DNA of 64,000 bases from Tieghemiomyces parasiticus (taxonomy: Eukaryota > Kickxellomycota > Dimargaritomycetes > Dimargaritales > Dimargaritaceae), in assembly GCA_027575765.1 (NCBI GenBank), contig JANBPT010000128.1, positions 1 to 64,000 of the forward strand, in the 5' to 3' direction. Positions 1 through 11,151 of this stretch are shown piece by piece (positions within the stretch are counted from its first letter, which is position 1; every line of letters starts with the position of its first letter). The translations under genes were made by a program, and so were the position numbers. The notes under the pieces are model-generated. The model was not told the DNA's origin, did not search any database, and saw only the letters and a list, made by a program, of their open reading frames with translations.

Positions 1-2560
1 AAGTGGCGATGAGGGCTGCGCTGCTTTCCCCGTTCTCTTAATATCGACTTCACGTTCACGTGATTATTTATCGACCAATGCCGTGGCCCATTTATCAGTA
101 TGGGATGTCGATTCTCTGACTGCCCAATGTACCAAAGATTAAAGCTGCAATTGCATGAGGCCTGGTTTAGGTATATTAGCTAGGCTAAATAATATTACAG
201 CCTCGATTAGAAGCGCAGCGATTACTTTTTTACGATATCCATCTCATAAAGTTACAATCATTAGAGTACTTATTGTACAATATTCAAGACTTCTTTTATT
301 TCATCCGCCGTTCGCAGGGTATACGGTTTTAACTTGAATAGCAGGAAGGTGGCAACAAGAAAACAGTTCTCTACTGGGAGGACGTATGCGGAGTAACATA
401 TCAAATAATTATGCTTGAAAAAACCATTGTCCGCTGAACGCTTCTTAGTAGACTAATATGAATGCGTATTGTCGTAGCTTCTAAAGTCAGATTTGTGTGA
501 AGAGCCTATTCCTAAAAGGGGATATCGTGAGGTAACTGTTATTAGCGAGGCTTGGTGGTGGCAGATATTCGTTTTTATTATCAAACGAGTGCGTAGCCAA
601 TCCACTTGGCCGCGGTATTACGGGTACCTGTCGTTGACGAACAATGTGGTGCTTTCCACCCCACACATGGGGTGGCATTACCAGGTTGAATGTCAATCCG
701 TCACCTACCTGTAATATCCTGCTGATTCGTCATTGTATTCAGTCGATAGTCATTGGGCCACTACATACCTGTCATATCCTGCGGAGAATGTGCAGCTATC
801 ACGGGCTGGGGAACAACATAAGAGCGTAAGTTGAGCAGTGAAGTCTCGTGGTCGAGGTCAATACACTAATATATTACTGCCCAACTCCAGAAAGCCTACA
901 TGTAGCGAACTGTTTAGGATGGTTAGTTTTGCAGGGTATATATCTCTAAGCCATTATCGAGAATCCCTTGGGCAGCACTGGCCGTGGCCTCCTCAGAATA
1001 TCGAGCATGACGCTATGCAGTACAACATATAAAATAAGAAAAAGGCTTTCGTACAAGGGTACTCTGATGCCCTACAATCGTTGTAGTGTACTACCATATA
1101 GTATCTCATACGCCTGTAACCTAATTGGGAGCCCGGTCATGTAAGTCGTCTGTCTTCTTGCCCATTTTTAAGCTCTAGGTGCCATTCGTCCCCACGATCA
1201 TGTGGATGCGTCCACTCTTCTTCGACTTCGTACGCTCTTTGGTCGGTTCCTGTGAGTAAACTCATCGCATTTATCGTTCAGACTCATTATTAAGTTGATG
1301 GGATTGACCTTTACTCACACACATAGACTTAATTTTTGACTGTTAGTATCAGATAGTGAATTAGCGCTGCACTAGTTGGTCAACAACGGACTGTCGGGGT
1401 TGCCATCTTTTCCCCAATACCCCGACCTGTCACTAGCACCTCTCCACTTTCATTGACTGCTATTCTTGTTCATTTTCAACGTATCGCATCGCCGGGAGGC
1501 TCTGGACCGACGTACACATGCACGCCAAAGCGCACTAGGACGCTAAGGTTTGATTAGTGCCACCATAACTATTCTTTCCTGGGAACGTTTGACCATTGGG
1601 TGCATTGTCGTGGTAGTATGGGGGTAATAAGGCAGCTCACGATATGACACATGGATACCACGTTTACTGACAGCCCGGTAGGAAGTGGGCCGTTAGATCT
1701 AAGGCTTACTCTTGCGTATAGTGGGTTATAGATACCTGTGCGGCTCTACCTATCATCAGACGAATGGTTAGTTATCTGGCGCTGTTCTTTTTTTTTCTCA
1801 ATAGGGTTGCTGGGCATTTGCATGCCACTTGTTTTGAAGCCCTGACAATTTCCCATGCCTAGGATCACGCGGGTATATGAATGATGAGAGGTGGGTAAAC
1901 AATAATAACTAGGCCCTCACAGGACCGGCACATTCCCACCCGTCGCTTTGAGGCTAGTTTGGTCATCTTGGCCGCCCACAGATATCTTGGTCACTCAACA
2001 GGGTCGCAAGTTGTAGAAAGTGTACGAACAGGCGGCATACTACTCACATACTCTGCAATCTCCGTATAGGAACCACGCCAGATTTCGTATAGGCTAAAAT
2101 GTCGAACTCCAGAGCGGATGTATATCGGCCGACTAGGCTACTTATGCATGGTGTACGAACCCCCCCCCTCTTCACCTCTCCTCACAGGATGAATCACATT
2201 ATCAGCTATGGCATCCAGGGACGCGTCACTTCAACAGCTTTAACATTGTGGTGGGTATTACGCATGCGTATAAAATCCGACATCGGTCCCAGCTGGTACC
2301 TACTTTTCATTGTAATGATCTCGCACTCATCCTCACTCGCCCCTCCCCTGCCCTGGTGTTTTACCCATGTGTTTTATTTAATTACGCCATCCACTTATTT
2401 AGCACAACCGCCTGATTATTTCTATGGTCCTGGCCTGTCCGTATGTATCGTGTGTAGTGACGCTTCTGTCTTCTCATTTAGCTGTGTAGTTCAGGCACTC
2501 TATTCGACATTAACACTTCGTGTTCTGTGTTTTTGAGCCGTGTGTCGTGATCTCTGTATC
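1..2560. other. Gene-free stretch, AT-richer than the genes
   Basis: No open frame here has the GC-rich codon bias of the genes further on, a splice pattern or a recognisable motif. The longest frame (2099-2536, +, 145 codons) has mixed, low-complexity composition and resembles nothing I know. I saw no tRNA B-box. Short direct repeats such as the two 'TATCCTGC'-containing segments near 713 and 775 are too brief to mean much. Confidence 0.6.
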
Positions 2561-3211
2561 ATGTCGTGGAACCGCCCATACCGCATCGAGCGCCCGGACG
2601 ACGGACAGCCATCACACGAACAGACGAGTCCTCTGGTAATTCCGATATCAGGCGACTATGACGATGATGACCCTGCCATGGCACCACAGCCACAGCATTA
2701 TATGCTTCCGGAAAACTATAACCGAGTCCCCTCGTTTGATGACCCTAGCCAGTGGCACTCGGTGCGTTATGGCCCGATCGACGATATGGAGACCGATCCA
2801 CCTGGCCTCATCTTTTCGGGACCCATCCACCGGCCAATACCTGATTCGGTGGCGCCGTCACTCAATCCGTACAGTGGTCCCCAACGCCGTCGACGGTCAG
2901 ATTCAACCAGCGAACCCTCCGACCCTGCCGACCACGAAACGGTGAGAAATCGGTTCGCAGTCTGGCGAAGAGGCGTGCGTGCCGCAACAGCAAGGGTGTT
3001 TGGTGGTGAGGTTGTTGATTATGGTCGCTAACTAACTTGTGCCCTTGTATCCAAATATGTTGCTTACCGCCGTGTCCTTACAGCCCCAACCGCCGCTGTT
3101 GAACACGTCAATACCGATACAATGGATCCAGACTCAGCCGCCGGACCCGAACCAGAATCCGGCCCAACGGCCCCGGTACTTTTGACTCATGCCTGCTTGT
3201 CCGGCCCATAA
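2561..3211 (+). CDS. Spliced acidic/proline-rich protein of unknown function
   Basis: I do not recognise this protein. The first exon starts at ATG 2561 (in-frame sequence further upstream begins only with GTG) and runs to 3005. A GTGAG donor at 3006, a GCTAAC branch-like site near 3028 and a CTTACAG acceptor ending at 3083 define a 78-bp intron. Exon 2 (3084-3211) stays in frame and ends at TAA, giving about 190 residues rich in Pro, Asp, Ser and Arg, including an RRRR patch near residue 110. An alternative second intron (GT at 3176, TCTAAC then CCAG ending 3264) would swap the tail for a 12-residue hydrophobic end stopping at TAG 3301-3303. No domain, signal peptide or membrane segment is clear in the main model. 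Codon use matches the neighbouring genes, so I believe it is expressed, but the function is unknown. Confidence 0.5.
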
Positions 3212-3716
3212 CCTAGTGTCACAAATTAGTATTTTTCATTTCTAACCGCCACCGTTTGATCCAGGATCGACGTAGGCTGGTCGCTTATATTGTGCTGCTT
3301 TAGGTTACCTTTACACGCTGCGAGCCCCACTAAACTTTCGAACACAGCCCAGGTGGCCAGAAAATCAAGGACTAATTACTGCAACCCAAGCCTGAAGACT
3401 ATCAGCTGGTATACCAAAATTCAAGCCAATTAATCTGGACCATGATGACTGGGTCTTAACCACTGCGGCATCGTAAAAAAAGAGAAAAGTTTTTGGCTGC
3501 CTTTGCCTATTACAGCGGCGCCCAGTGGTTCGACACATTACATATTAGCGACGCCACGGAATCGACCAGTCCAAGAGGAATCATACCGAGTAACTCATTC
3601 CAGGGTGTCACCCCCCAGTGGCAGCTCTCATTTCTACTTTTACGACTATTCCTCGCAGTACATTCACCCTCACTCTTAGAATAACACTCCAGAACTCTCT
3701 AATTCCTCTGAGAACC
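3212..3716. other. Intergenic region upstream of PPR gene
   Basis: No gene is seen. The last 150 bases before ATG 3717 are pyrimidine-rich, as in many fungal 5' leaders. If the alternative third exon of the upstream gene is used, that gene reaches 3303. Confidence 0.5.
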
Positions 3717-6359
3717 ATGCTGGCCTACTCCGCCGCCTTCCGTACGGGTTCTTCAGTGGCCGCCCACCTTCGACGGTCCAGCTTAGCCATGAGCCGGACC
3801 TGCGGTGCAAGGAAAGCAACTGCCCCCGGTCTACCGTGTCAGAATATTCCTCGCCGATCGCGCCCATTCACAACCGAGGCATTGGCAAGTGCGCATGAGG
3901 GGGCCAGGGCGACGGCTCCTCACGCTATCGATGCGGCCATTGACACCCTACCGCTGGGACTCGGCCTCCAAGAACTCGCAAGCCATCTTGACCAGCGCCC
4001 CGAGACCACTTCCGCTACGTCCGACGACGGCAACGAGCCCGGGTCCGAGGATGGGGTAGCTGCGGCCGATTTGGCTCTGTTCCATTCGTCTAGGTGGATT
4101 CCCAAACTTTCCGCTACCTCACCGTTTGCCGGGTTGACTCTAGCGGACTCTGAGCCACTGTGGGAACGGTACCAGGCACTGACCCGTGAGGAGCGGGCCG
4201 CCCTCACTACAACCGACTACAACTATCTACTTGTCGCTCAGAATCGTCGGCGGGGCTACCCGCCGCCCCCGCCCGTGCGTCAGAAGGCGGTGTTCGCTGA
4301 GCTGATGGAGCGCTGTGAGCACGATAACCCAGCCGTGGCCCGCACGTTGGGACGCTTCCCCAAGCAGTGGTGGGACGCGTCCGGGCCCGCTGCTGCGGTT
4401 GCCGACGAAACAGGAGCCATAGAGCCTGCGGAGAAGGTAGAGACCAGCACTAGCGAAGCGCCTGATGTGGTGGGACCCACTGAGACCATCGCCGACGTCA
4501 AAGTGGCCGAGTCAGAGGTCTCCTCACCATTGATGTCCGAGGAGCGCCCCGCGGCGCGGTTACGACCCACCCGTGTCAGCTTCTACCGTATGATTCATGC
4601 CCTGGTAGCTGCGCGCCAACCAGGAACGGCCGAGTACCTTCTAGCGGTCATGAGTGCCTGGGACCTGGCACCCGATCAACCCATCTTCCGCAAGCTCATG
4701 ACCGGCTATTACCGTATCCGCCACGGTGGGCTGGTCAAGGCCATCCGACTCCACACGGCTATGCTTGAGTGCGGCCTCGAGACCGATGAGTGGACGTACT
4801 TGGTGCTTGTGCGGGCATGCCTGGCACATGGGCAGCTGCAGAAGGCACGCAGTTACTATGAAGAAATGGTGGCCAAAGGTTACACCCCACCCACCGCCCT
4901 CCTGGCCGACTTGGCTATCGCCTATCTCAAGCTTGACAAGACCCGGACCGCTCAGCAGTTTATGGCCCAGATGGGGATGCCCAAGTCGTGGGACGAGGAA
5001 CAGTCAGCGTGCCGTGTATGGACCACCATTTTCCACGTGTCGCGGCCAAAACTAGACGCCCCGCGCCTCGAGACTCTGTTCGGCCAGATGCTGCGGGTCG
5101 GCGTGTACCCGAACCGCCCTCTCCTGAGCGCCTGTGCGCTGGCGCCCGGGAGGATATGCGCCCTAATGGACGAGCACGGCGTCACCATTCAGGCACGAAC
5201 ATTCACGACACTTCTTTACGAGGCCCTCAAGCAGCAAGATTTCCGGCAGGCCATGCAGGTTCTGGCGTGCATGAAGGAACGCAGTGTTCCCGTGGGCACG
5301 TACTATTATAACGCCCTGATGGATGCCTTTGTCCGTACAGGCCAGACCTCGACTGCATTACAACTCTACGACGAGATGCTCGACCGCGACGTGCCACCCA
5401 ACGCCATCACCTTCCACGTCCTCCTGGGTGGGGTTGCGGCTGAAGGGAATCTTGATGGTGCCGCCCGGCTCCTGACCATCATGCGGGACTACGACTGCCA
5501 GCCGGACCTGGTTATGTACAACACGCTCATTGCGCACTGCGGCCGGTTGGGCCGCGACCGTCTGGCCACCCAGCTTTACAAGAAACTCCTCGCTGACGGG
5601 CTGCTACCTAACGCCAAGACCCTGGAGTTCCTGCTCTCGGCTCTCAGCCGACACCGGCCCAGCTCCACTTCGCACGGTGACGGGAAGGGGTCCACGGTCG
5701 GTCTCTCGGGTGCGGTGGCCGAGGAGGCCTGGGCTTTGTATGCCGATCACGTAACCCACCAGCTGGCGCCGACCACCACGACCTATCAGCTCCTAATCCC
5801 GCTCCTGTGCCGTGGTGACCACGTTGAGCGGGCTTGGCAGGTCTGGGATACGATGCGGAGCCACGAGGTGGTGCCGACCACGGGGGTGTGTAATTACCTC
5901 ATGGTGGTAGCCGAGGAGACGAGGCACACGGAACGGGTGCTCGAGGTGTGGAACGTCATGTTGGCGGCCAAGATCCCACGCGACCCCATCACGTTCAAGG
6001 CCTTTCTCACCTGCTGCCACCGCGCCCGGCTACTGAGTATGGCTCGAAGCAACCTGTACATGCTACTTCCGTCATCACCACCATCGGCAACCGTTACAAG
6101 TGGCCAGCCTAGCGAGGCCCCTAGTGGGTGGAAGGTGAGCGCGAGCAACCTGCTGCAGTTCGCCACTCTCCTGGTAGCCCACGCCGACTGGGATGGTGTG
6201 ATGGAACTGATACGAAACTGGGGCCGATTCGGGGCTCTATTGGATATGCGCAGCCTCAAGGTCCTGTTTGGACTCTGCCGAACCCATCCGAACCAAGCCG
6301 CGTATCTGGGCCAGATTGCCGCTCTCGTGCGCGAGCGATATCCGGAGGCGCTGCTTTAA
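3717..6359 (+). CDS. Pentatricopeptide repeat (PPR) protein, probably mitochondrial
   Basis: The protein is 880 residues from ATG 3717; the open frame extends to a GTG at 3618 but 3717 is its first ATG. The N-terminus (MLAYSAAFRTG...) is rich in Arg, Ser and Ala with no acidic residues for about 45 positions, as expected of a mitochondrial presequence. A disordered acidic segment follows. From about residue 290 to 860 there are helical-hairpin repeats with PPR signatures such as 'YYYNALMDAFVRTG', 'PNAITFHVLL' and 'PDLVMYNTLIAHCGRLG'. PPR proteins bind single-stranded RNA in mitochondria and act in transcript stability, processing or translation. No catalytic domain is visible and the target RNA cannot be read from the sequence. 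It is a single exon and KSH1 follows in the same direction. The family call is strong; the specific role is unknown. Confidence 0.85.
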   Translation: MLAYSAAFRTGSSVAAHLRRSSLAMSRTCGARKATAPGLPCQNIPRRSRPFTTEALASAHEGARATAPHAIDAAIDTLPLGLGLQELASHLDQRPETTSATSDDGNEPGSEDGVAAADLALFHSSRWIPKLSATSPFAGLTLADSEPLWERYQALTREERAALTTTDYNYLLVAQNRRRGYPPPPPVRQKAVFAELMERCEHDNPAVARTLGRFPKQWWDASGPAAAVADETGAIEPAEKVETSTSEAPDVVGPTETIADVKVAESEVSSPLMSEERPAARLRPTRVSFYRMIHALVAARQPGTAEYLLAVMSAWDLAPDQPIFRKLMTGYYRIRHGGLVKAIRLHTAMLECGLETDEWTYLVLVRACLAHGQLQKARSYYEEMVAKGYTPPTALLADLAIAYLKLDKTRTAQQFMAQMGMPKSWDEEQSACRVWTTIFHVSRPKLDAPRLETLFGQMLRVGVYPNRPLLSACALAPGRICALMDEHGVTIQARTFTTLLYEALKQQDFRQAMQVLACMKERSVPVGTYYYNALMDAFVRTGQTSTALQLYDEMLDRDVPPNAITFHVLLGGVAAEGNLDGAARLLTIMRDYDCQPDLVMYNTLIAHCGRLGRDRLATQLYKKLLADGLLPNAKTLEFLLSALSRHRPSSTSHGDGKGSTVGLSGAVAEEAWALYADHVTHQLAPTTTTYQLLIPLLCRGDHVERAWQVWDTMRSHEVVPTTGVCNYLMVVAEETRHTERVLEVWNVMLAAKIPRDPITFKAFLTCCHRARLLSMARSNLYMLLPSSPPSATVTSGQPSEAPSGWKVSASNLLQFATLLVAHADWDGVMELIRNWGRFGALLDMRSLKVLFGLCRTHPNQAAYLGQIAALVRERYPEALL

Positions 6360-6876
6360 ATTGTTGAGGGAAATTAAACTGGGAATGAGGTCTGGTTGTT
6401 AACCTTGCCCATGCCATTATTGTAGTAACTTTGGTACGCATCAATCATAATAAGGGGGTATGCAATCGGTACCTATGGGACTCGGCCATGTAGCCCACGT
6501 ACCTCAGGGCCGTGCGTAGTGCTGCGTATCTGGAGAGGTCCTGAAATCCTAATATTCCCCAAATTCTCGGATTTCTCAATTACCTCCCCGTCACCACGTC
6601 ATATTTTTTCCTTGGGGGGGAGGGAAGGAGGGATTCCCCAAACCCCGCCCCCACCTGGTTCTCTGAGCTTCACATTTGGTCCTCATCGCAGCTACTCTCC
6701 CTACCATCACAATTCCTCTTATTATCGGAGGCGTTTCTCTTTCTTGTCAACCGATTTATCGTTCGTGTGGACCTAGTCCGCCATCCAACCCGGTCATCTA
6801 CGACGACGACCGCGCATACCCGGACGCCGGCTCTGAATTGTCGCGCCACTGCCTCCCTGCACCCAGTACGTCAGCC
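6360..6876. other. Intergenic region, 5' region of KSH1
   Basis: No gene is seen. A G-run near 6616-6622 lies next to purine-rich sequence, and a CT-rich leader precedes the KSH1 start codon at 6877. Confidence 0.4.
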
Positions 6877-7368
6877 ATGTCGGCCCTCTTTAACTTCCAG
6901 AGTCTCCTGCTGGTCATCCTGTTGCTCATTTGTACCTGCACTTACGTGCGGGGCCAATTTCCGTACATTGTGGACCGTAACAAGCAAGGGTGAGTCTTTT
7001 ACATACCAGACACTTTATACTGGGCCTCGTTGAGAGGGTACCGTATTTACGAGACTGCAGTCCTCGTGGCTGAGTCAGACGAACCTGTACTAACCGACCG
7101 GACACGGTTCTCCTTATCCTTAATTTTGTACAGATTCCTTGGTCTCTTCTGGAAAGCCGCTCGGATAGGTAAGTCAGCCATATCCCCTCTAATGGACACC
7201 GTGTCTTGATAGTCCAGCGCTGGGCTAGCGCGTGCGACTACACTGGACATCAAAATATCACTCACGTTACCCGACGCCCCTACCACATTGTTAATCTATC
7301 CAGGCGAACGGCTGAGTCCTTACGTGTCCCTCGCGTGCATTGTCATGGCCGTGAGTCAGATTTATTAA
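6877..7368 (+). CDS. KSH1: Protein kish (KSH1/TMEM167), early secretory pathway
   Basis: Three exons (6877-6989, 7134-7168, 7304-7368) give a 70-residue protein matching the kish family along its whole length. It begins [19 protein letters not shown], continues with [18 protein letters not shown] and ends [22 protein letters not shown], split here only by the splice joints. Family members are about 70-74 residues, have an N-terminal and a C-terminal hydrophobic segment (here about 8-26 and 50-66), and are needed early in the secretory pathway at the Golgi. The introns have GTGAGT and GTAAGT donors and CAG acceptors, and their phases agree. The middle exon is only 35 bp. No single frame shows the whole gene, so simple ORF calling misses it. 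Confidence 0.93.
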
Positions 7369-9163
7369 AACTGACCTGTCCAGGCTTACATACCCTACAA
7401 CCCTGCCCCCAATCGGCCTGGCTAGCCATCTCTGTAAAGCAATAAACCCCAAACATCTGAGATGTACACCTTGGCGTTGAACATCCGAGGCCCAGGTTGT
7501 TCAGATTGGGCACAATTTGCCTACCGGAATGCAGATCGATTCAAATTCTCAACTCTCGCTTACTGTGGGGACAGCAGATGGTTTATACTGTTATTTGCAA
7601 ACGTGTTTGCGCCATGCGATGATGGGTATCACGCCATCAGGGTGTAGTATCTGCGGCACATGTCTCGTGAATTAGCGTTTCGACGAAGGAAAATTGTGCG
7701 TTTAACGAGCTGAGTCGTTTACATGTGCATTTACATCGATGAACATACGGCAAAGTGAGAAGTGTTAGCAGAATGGCCGAAGGTCGAGCCTATCAGTACG
7801 TGGTCTCACAGCAGGCTGCAGTTATTCTATTCATTTCTTAAATGAGGCTCTCTGCCCAGCCGACTTACCCCTAGGGTGTCTCCTCTCAACTACATCAAAT
7901 GGAGAATGGCCCGAGTAGCTTACGTTTGTTGCAGCTTAGCCCTGCGATAACAAGGCCGGTAGATTCTGTACGGACCTGGTGGGGAACAGCCTTTGTGCTG
8001 GCACTTCACCCGCGGCTTCTGGTCAGCAGTAGTAGTAGCCTTGTGCTTTGCAGCCTTGGCAAGCACCAGGCCACCATCACCATCATCCTGGGACTTTTCA
8101 TGCTGGAACCACTCCGGAACCTTGATGTTGACCCGGAGGCTCAAGAGGATGGTGGTGTAGTTAATACACGGGGGTTGAGAATGTGATATAATAGTAAAGG
8201 GTTATATGACAGTCTCTCGTTTATTGAAGTAGCCGGTGGATAGATGCTATATATCCATTCCGGCTTTAACTTCCAACAGTGGATGTGAAGTGGCAGCAGT
8301 GATGAATACATCATAGGAAAAGCAGCAGGGAAAAACACAGCATGAAGGAGACGAGAGGACAATGCAGCATGCTATCCTAAGAAGGACTCATCGTAGGATA
8401 ATGCATCAAACGGTGCAGGTGACTTCGATGGACTCAGCTTATCGTGAGCGTTCCGAATCCAGGTGAGAGGTCGCTGTTAAGGCTGCGGTCATGAGTTGGC
8501 GATTATTCCGACCACAATCATCATCAATGGTGGTGAATAATAGCCCCCATCAGTCTTCAACCTAGCCATCAATGGCATTGGCCTAGGCTGGTACGGCAAG
8601 TAGCGTCTACCTGGCACTGTCGGTGCAGCTCGAGGGCTTCGTGATATCAACAGCAACAGGCGCAACGCAGGATCCACTCGTTCTGGCGCAAAATGCGACG
8701 ACGCATACTGGCTGGCCACAGCCCGTGCAAACAACGCGTCACCCAAGACGCACAATTGGCGAGTGGGCAGTGCACAGTTTCCATCTCAGCAGGCGCTAAA
8801 ATAAATCTGCTGCTATGTGAACACCTCTGCAAACTTCAGTAGGTACGCGGTTAGCAGCGTTCGACAACCTACGGCCGGGCCAAGCCGATTATCCACCCTC
8901 AATCCGTCCCCGTGCTACATCGTCGGAGACCCTTTCCTTGCCCAGTGCTCGTGCGGCACCCTCAGCAGGGAGGCAGCGAAGCTTTCGGCTGAACTTCAGC
9001 AACCCGTAAGGCCTACCCTGATCTCGCTCACAAACCGACCTGAGTGACTTATATTTATTACTCTGACCCCCATTCGCCTCCGGACACGACATCACGCATT
9101 TATCCAACCCATCGGCAGCTCCCCCACCCTCATCCGACTGGTTCGCGTCCCCATCCGGCCGCC
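7369..9163. other. Long intergenic region before ALG11
   Basis: There are several short frames but none convincing. The minus-strand frame at 7920-8144 and those at 8489-8832 have fairly gene-like codons over 40-60 residues but no recognisable family, no consistent splice sites and no start in good context. They may be chance or old decayed sequence. The last 150 bases before ATG 9164 are C/T-rich, as expected of a leader. Confidence 0.4.
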
Positions 9164-11024
9164 ATGCTGAACGACTTCGCTCAAAGTTTGCTGGTGATAT
9201 TGCTGTCCTTGGGCTTCACGCTCCTGCCGCTTGGCTACCTCGGTCTACACTACCTGCGTTTCCAGCTCCGTCAGAATACAGAGAGCTTTCACTGCGAGCA
9301 CCCGTGGACCAACCCCCAGCCGGAGGCCGCGGTTGACGCCAGCGCCCCTGCCCTTGAACGGCCCACCGTGGTTGGTTTCTTCCACCCGTACTGCAACGCT
9401 GGCGGGGGCGGCGAGCGAGTCCTCTGGACGGCCATCCACGCCCTTCAGAAGCGCCATCCGGCCGTTCGCGCGGTGGTGTACACTGGTGATACCGATGTCG
9501 ATGAGGCCACCATCCTCAACCACGCTGTCGCACACTTCAATATCCCGCTCGACATTTCACGTATTCACCTGGTATTCCTTACCCAGCGTCGCCTCGTTGG
9601 CGACGATCGGTACCCATACCTTACGCTGTTAGGCCAGAGCCTCGGGTCTGTGGCTCTCGGCTATGAGGCCCTCCGAACGGTGGTTCCCGACGTCTTCGTT
9701 GATACCATGGGTTATGCCTTCACCTACCCGTTAGTTTGGCACCTCACCGGCGTTCCCGTCGTGGCCTACGTGCACTACCCCACCATCAGCTCGGATATGG
9801 TGTCCAAGCTTCCTACCGCCTCCCAGCTGTCCCACTTCCCACTGCCCCGTCGCCTGCTCAAATTGACCTACACCACCGGTAAGCGGATCTACTACTCCCT
9901 GTTCGCCAAGCTATACGGCTGGGCCGGTGGCCATGCCAGCCGGATAACGGTCAACTCCACGTGGACCAAGAACCACATTGATCAGCTGTGGCGGTCAGCG
10001 CCCACATCCCCAGATGAGGACTCTGAAGCTTCGATTGCGAGCATCGAAGGCGCTCGCGTCGTCTACCCCCCCTGCGACACAGACGCCTTCCAATCATTCC
10101 CAATCGATAGTCGACCCAATACAATCGTATCGGTGGCCCAGTTCCGGCCGGAGAAAAATCACGCCCAGCAGCTCCGGGCCTTCGCCCTCTACCTTCGTCG
10201 TCCGACCGCGCAACCCGGCGTGCGCCTGGTCGTGCTCGGCAGCTGCCGGAACCAACAGGACCAAGATCGCGTGGTGAAGCTGCAAACGCTAGCGGGGGAG
10301 TTGGGAGTTGCTGATCGCGTCGAGTTTGTAGTCAATGCATCGTTCCCGGAACTCCAGCTCCGGTTAGCCACCGCGCTCATCGGGTTACATACCATGGTCG
10401 AGGAGCATTTTGGTATCGGCATCGTCGAGTTAATGGTAAGCCGCATCCTCGGTTGGCGGAAAGATTAGGTCCGAAAGGCGGGCGAACAAGTTTATTCAAA
10501 AGACTCTGCCGTCTACCCAACAGTGCAGCGTGCAATTCACCAACCCTATGTCTCTTTGCCATAATACCCTTCTCCCCATGTGCCAACCCCAGGCTGCCGG
10601 ACTAATCCCTCTGGCCAACAACTCAGGTGGCCCTCGAATGGATATCGTCACCCCAGTCCCACTCGACCGCGCACAGGCCTCATCTCTGGCCCGACAACCC
10701 ACCGGCATCAAGGCCTTGGACGAGTCTCTACCGGTTAATGCCAAGCCCTCACCGGTCTTTGCACCTGCCAGCCTTCCCGATCGTGCTACGGGATTCCTGG
10801 CATCGACTGACGAGGAGTACGCCGCTTGTATTGGTTATATCTTTGACACGCTAAGTGATAATCAGTGCCACCAGTTACAAGAACGCGCCCGACAAGCGGC
10901 TCAGGACCGGTTTTCACAACACCAGTTTGAAGAGGTTTGGTGCGAAGTGATGGCGCCCTACCTCCGGCCTCCCGACTCAGTGCGGCGGCCACTTCATGCA
11001 CCAAAGACATCTGATGGCCAATAA
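9164..11024 (+). CDS. ALG11: GDP-Man:Man3GlcNAc2-PP-dolichol alpha-1,2-mannosyltransferase ALG11
   Basis: The enzyme adds the fourth and fifth mannoses to the lipid-linked oligosaccharide on the cytosolic face of the ER during N-glycan assembly. There are two exons, 9164-10435 and 10593-11024, joined in phase 0 across a GTAAGC...CAG intron, giving 567 residues. ATG 9164 lies at the start of a hydrophobic anchor (about residues 7-28). The glycosyltransferase family 4 core shows GGGGERVLW (about 80), the substrate-region motif YVHYPTIS (about 200), EEHFGIGIVE (about 412-421, the EX7E region) and, in exon 2, NNSGGPRMDIV. The length is usual for fungal Alg11. A serine/alanine-rich insert of roughly 30 residues (about 445-480) follows the NNSGGP motif. 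The gene converges on MTG2 with 127 bp between stop codons. Confidence 0.95.
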
Positions 11025-11151
11025 CAGTTTGCTTCGTACCCTCTACCTTATTATCTGTTGTGAAACGATAAACAGCGAGTGAACCCCTCTAGGCCAAATG
11101 TGGGGCGAAGAAACTGTTACAAGACGTGGTTTATATGGGGGGGATGCAGTA

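Noticed and set aside
2099..2536. 145-codon + strand frame before the first gene
   Set aside because: Composition is that of random AT-rich DNA, with no domain or splice link to the gene at 2561.
7351..7420. Possible fourth exon of KSH1 after GTGAGT at 7351
   Set aside because: Reading straight on gives a C-terminus (VMAVSQIYY) that matches the kish family; splicing would replace it with an unrelated tail.
7920..8832. Several minus-strand frames upstream of ALG11 with fairly regular codons
   Set aside because: No recognisable family, no ATG in good context and no consistent splicing between them; left as unexplained intergenic sequence.
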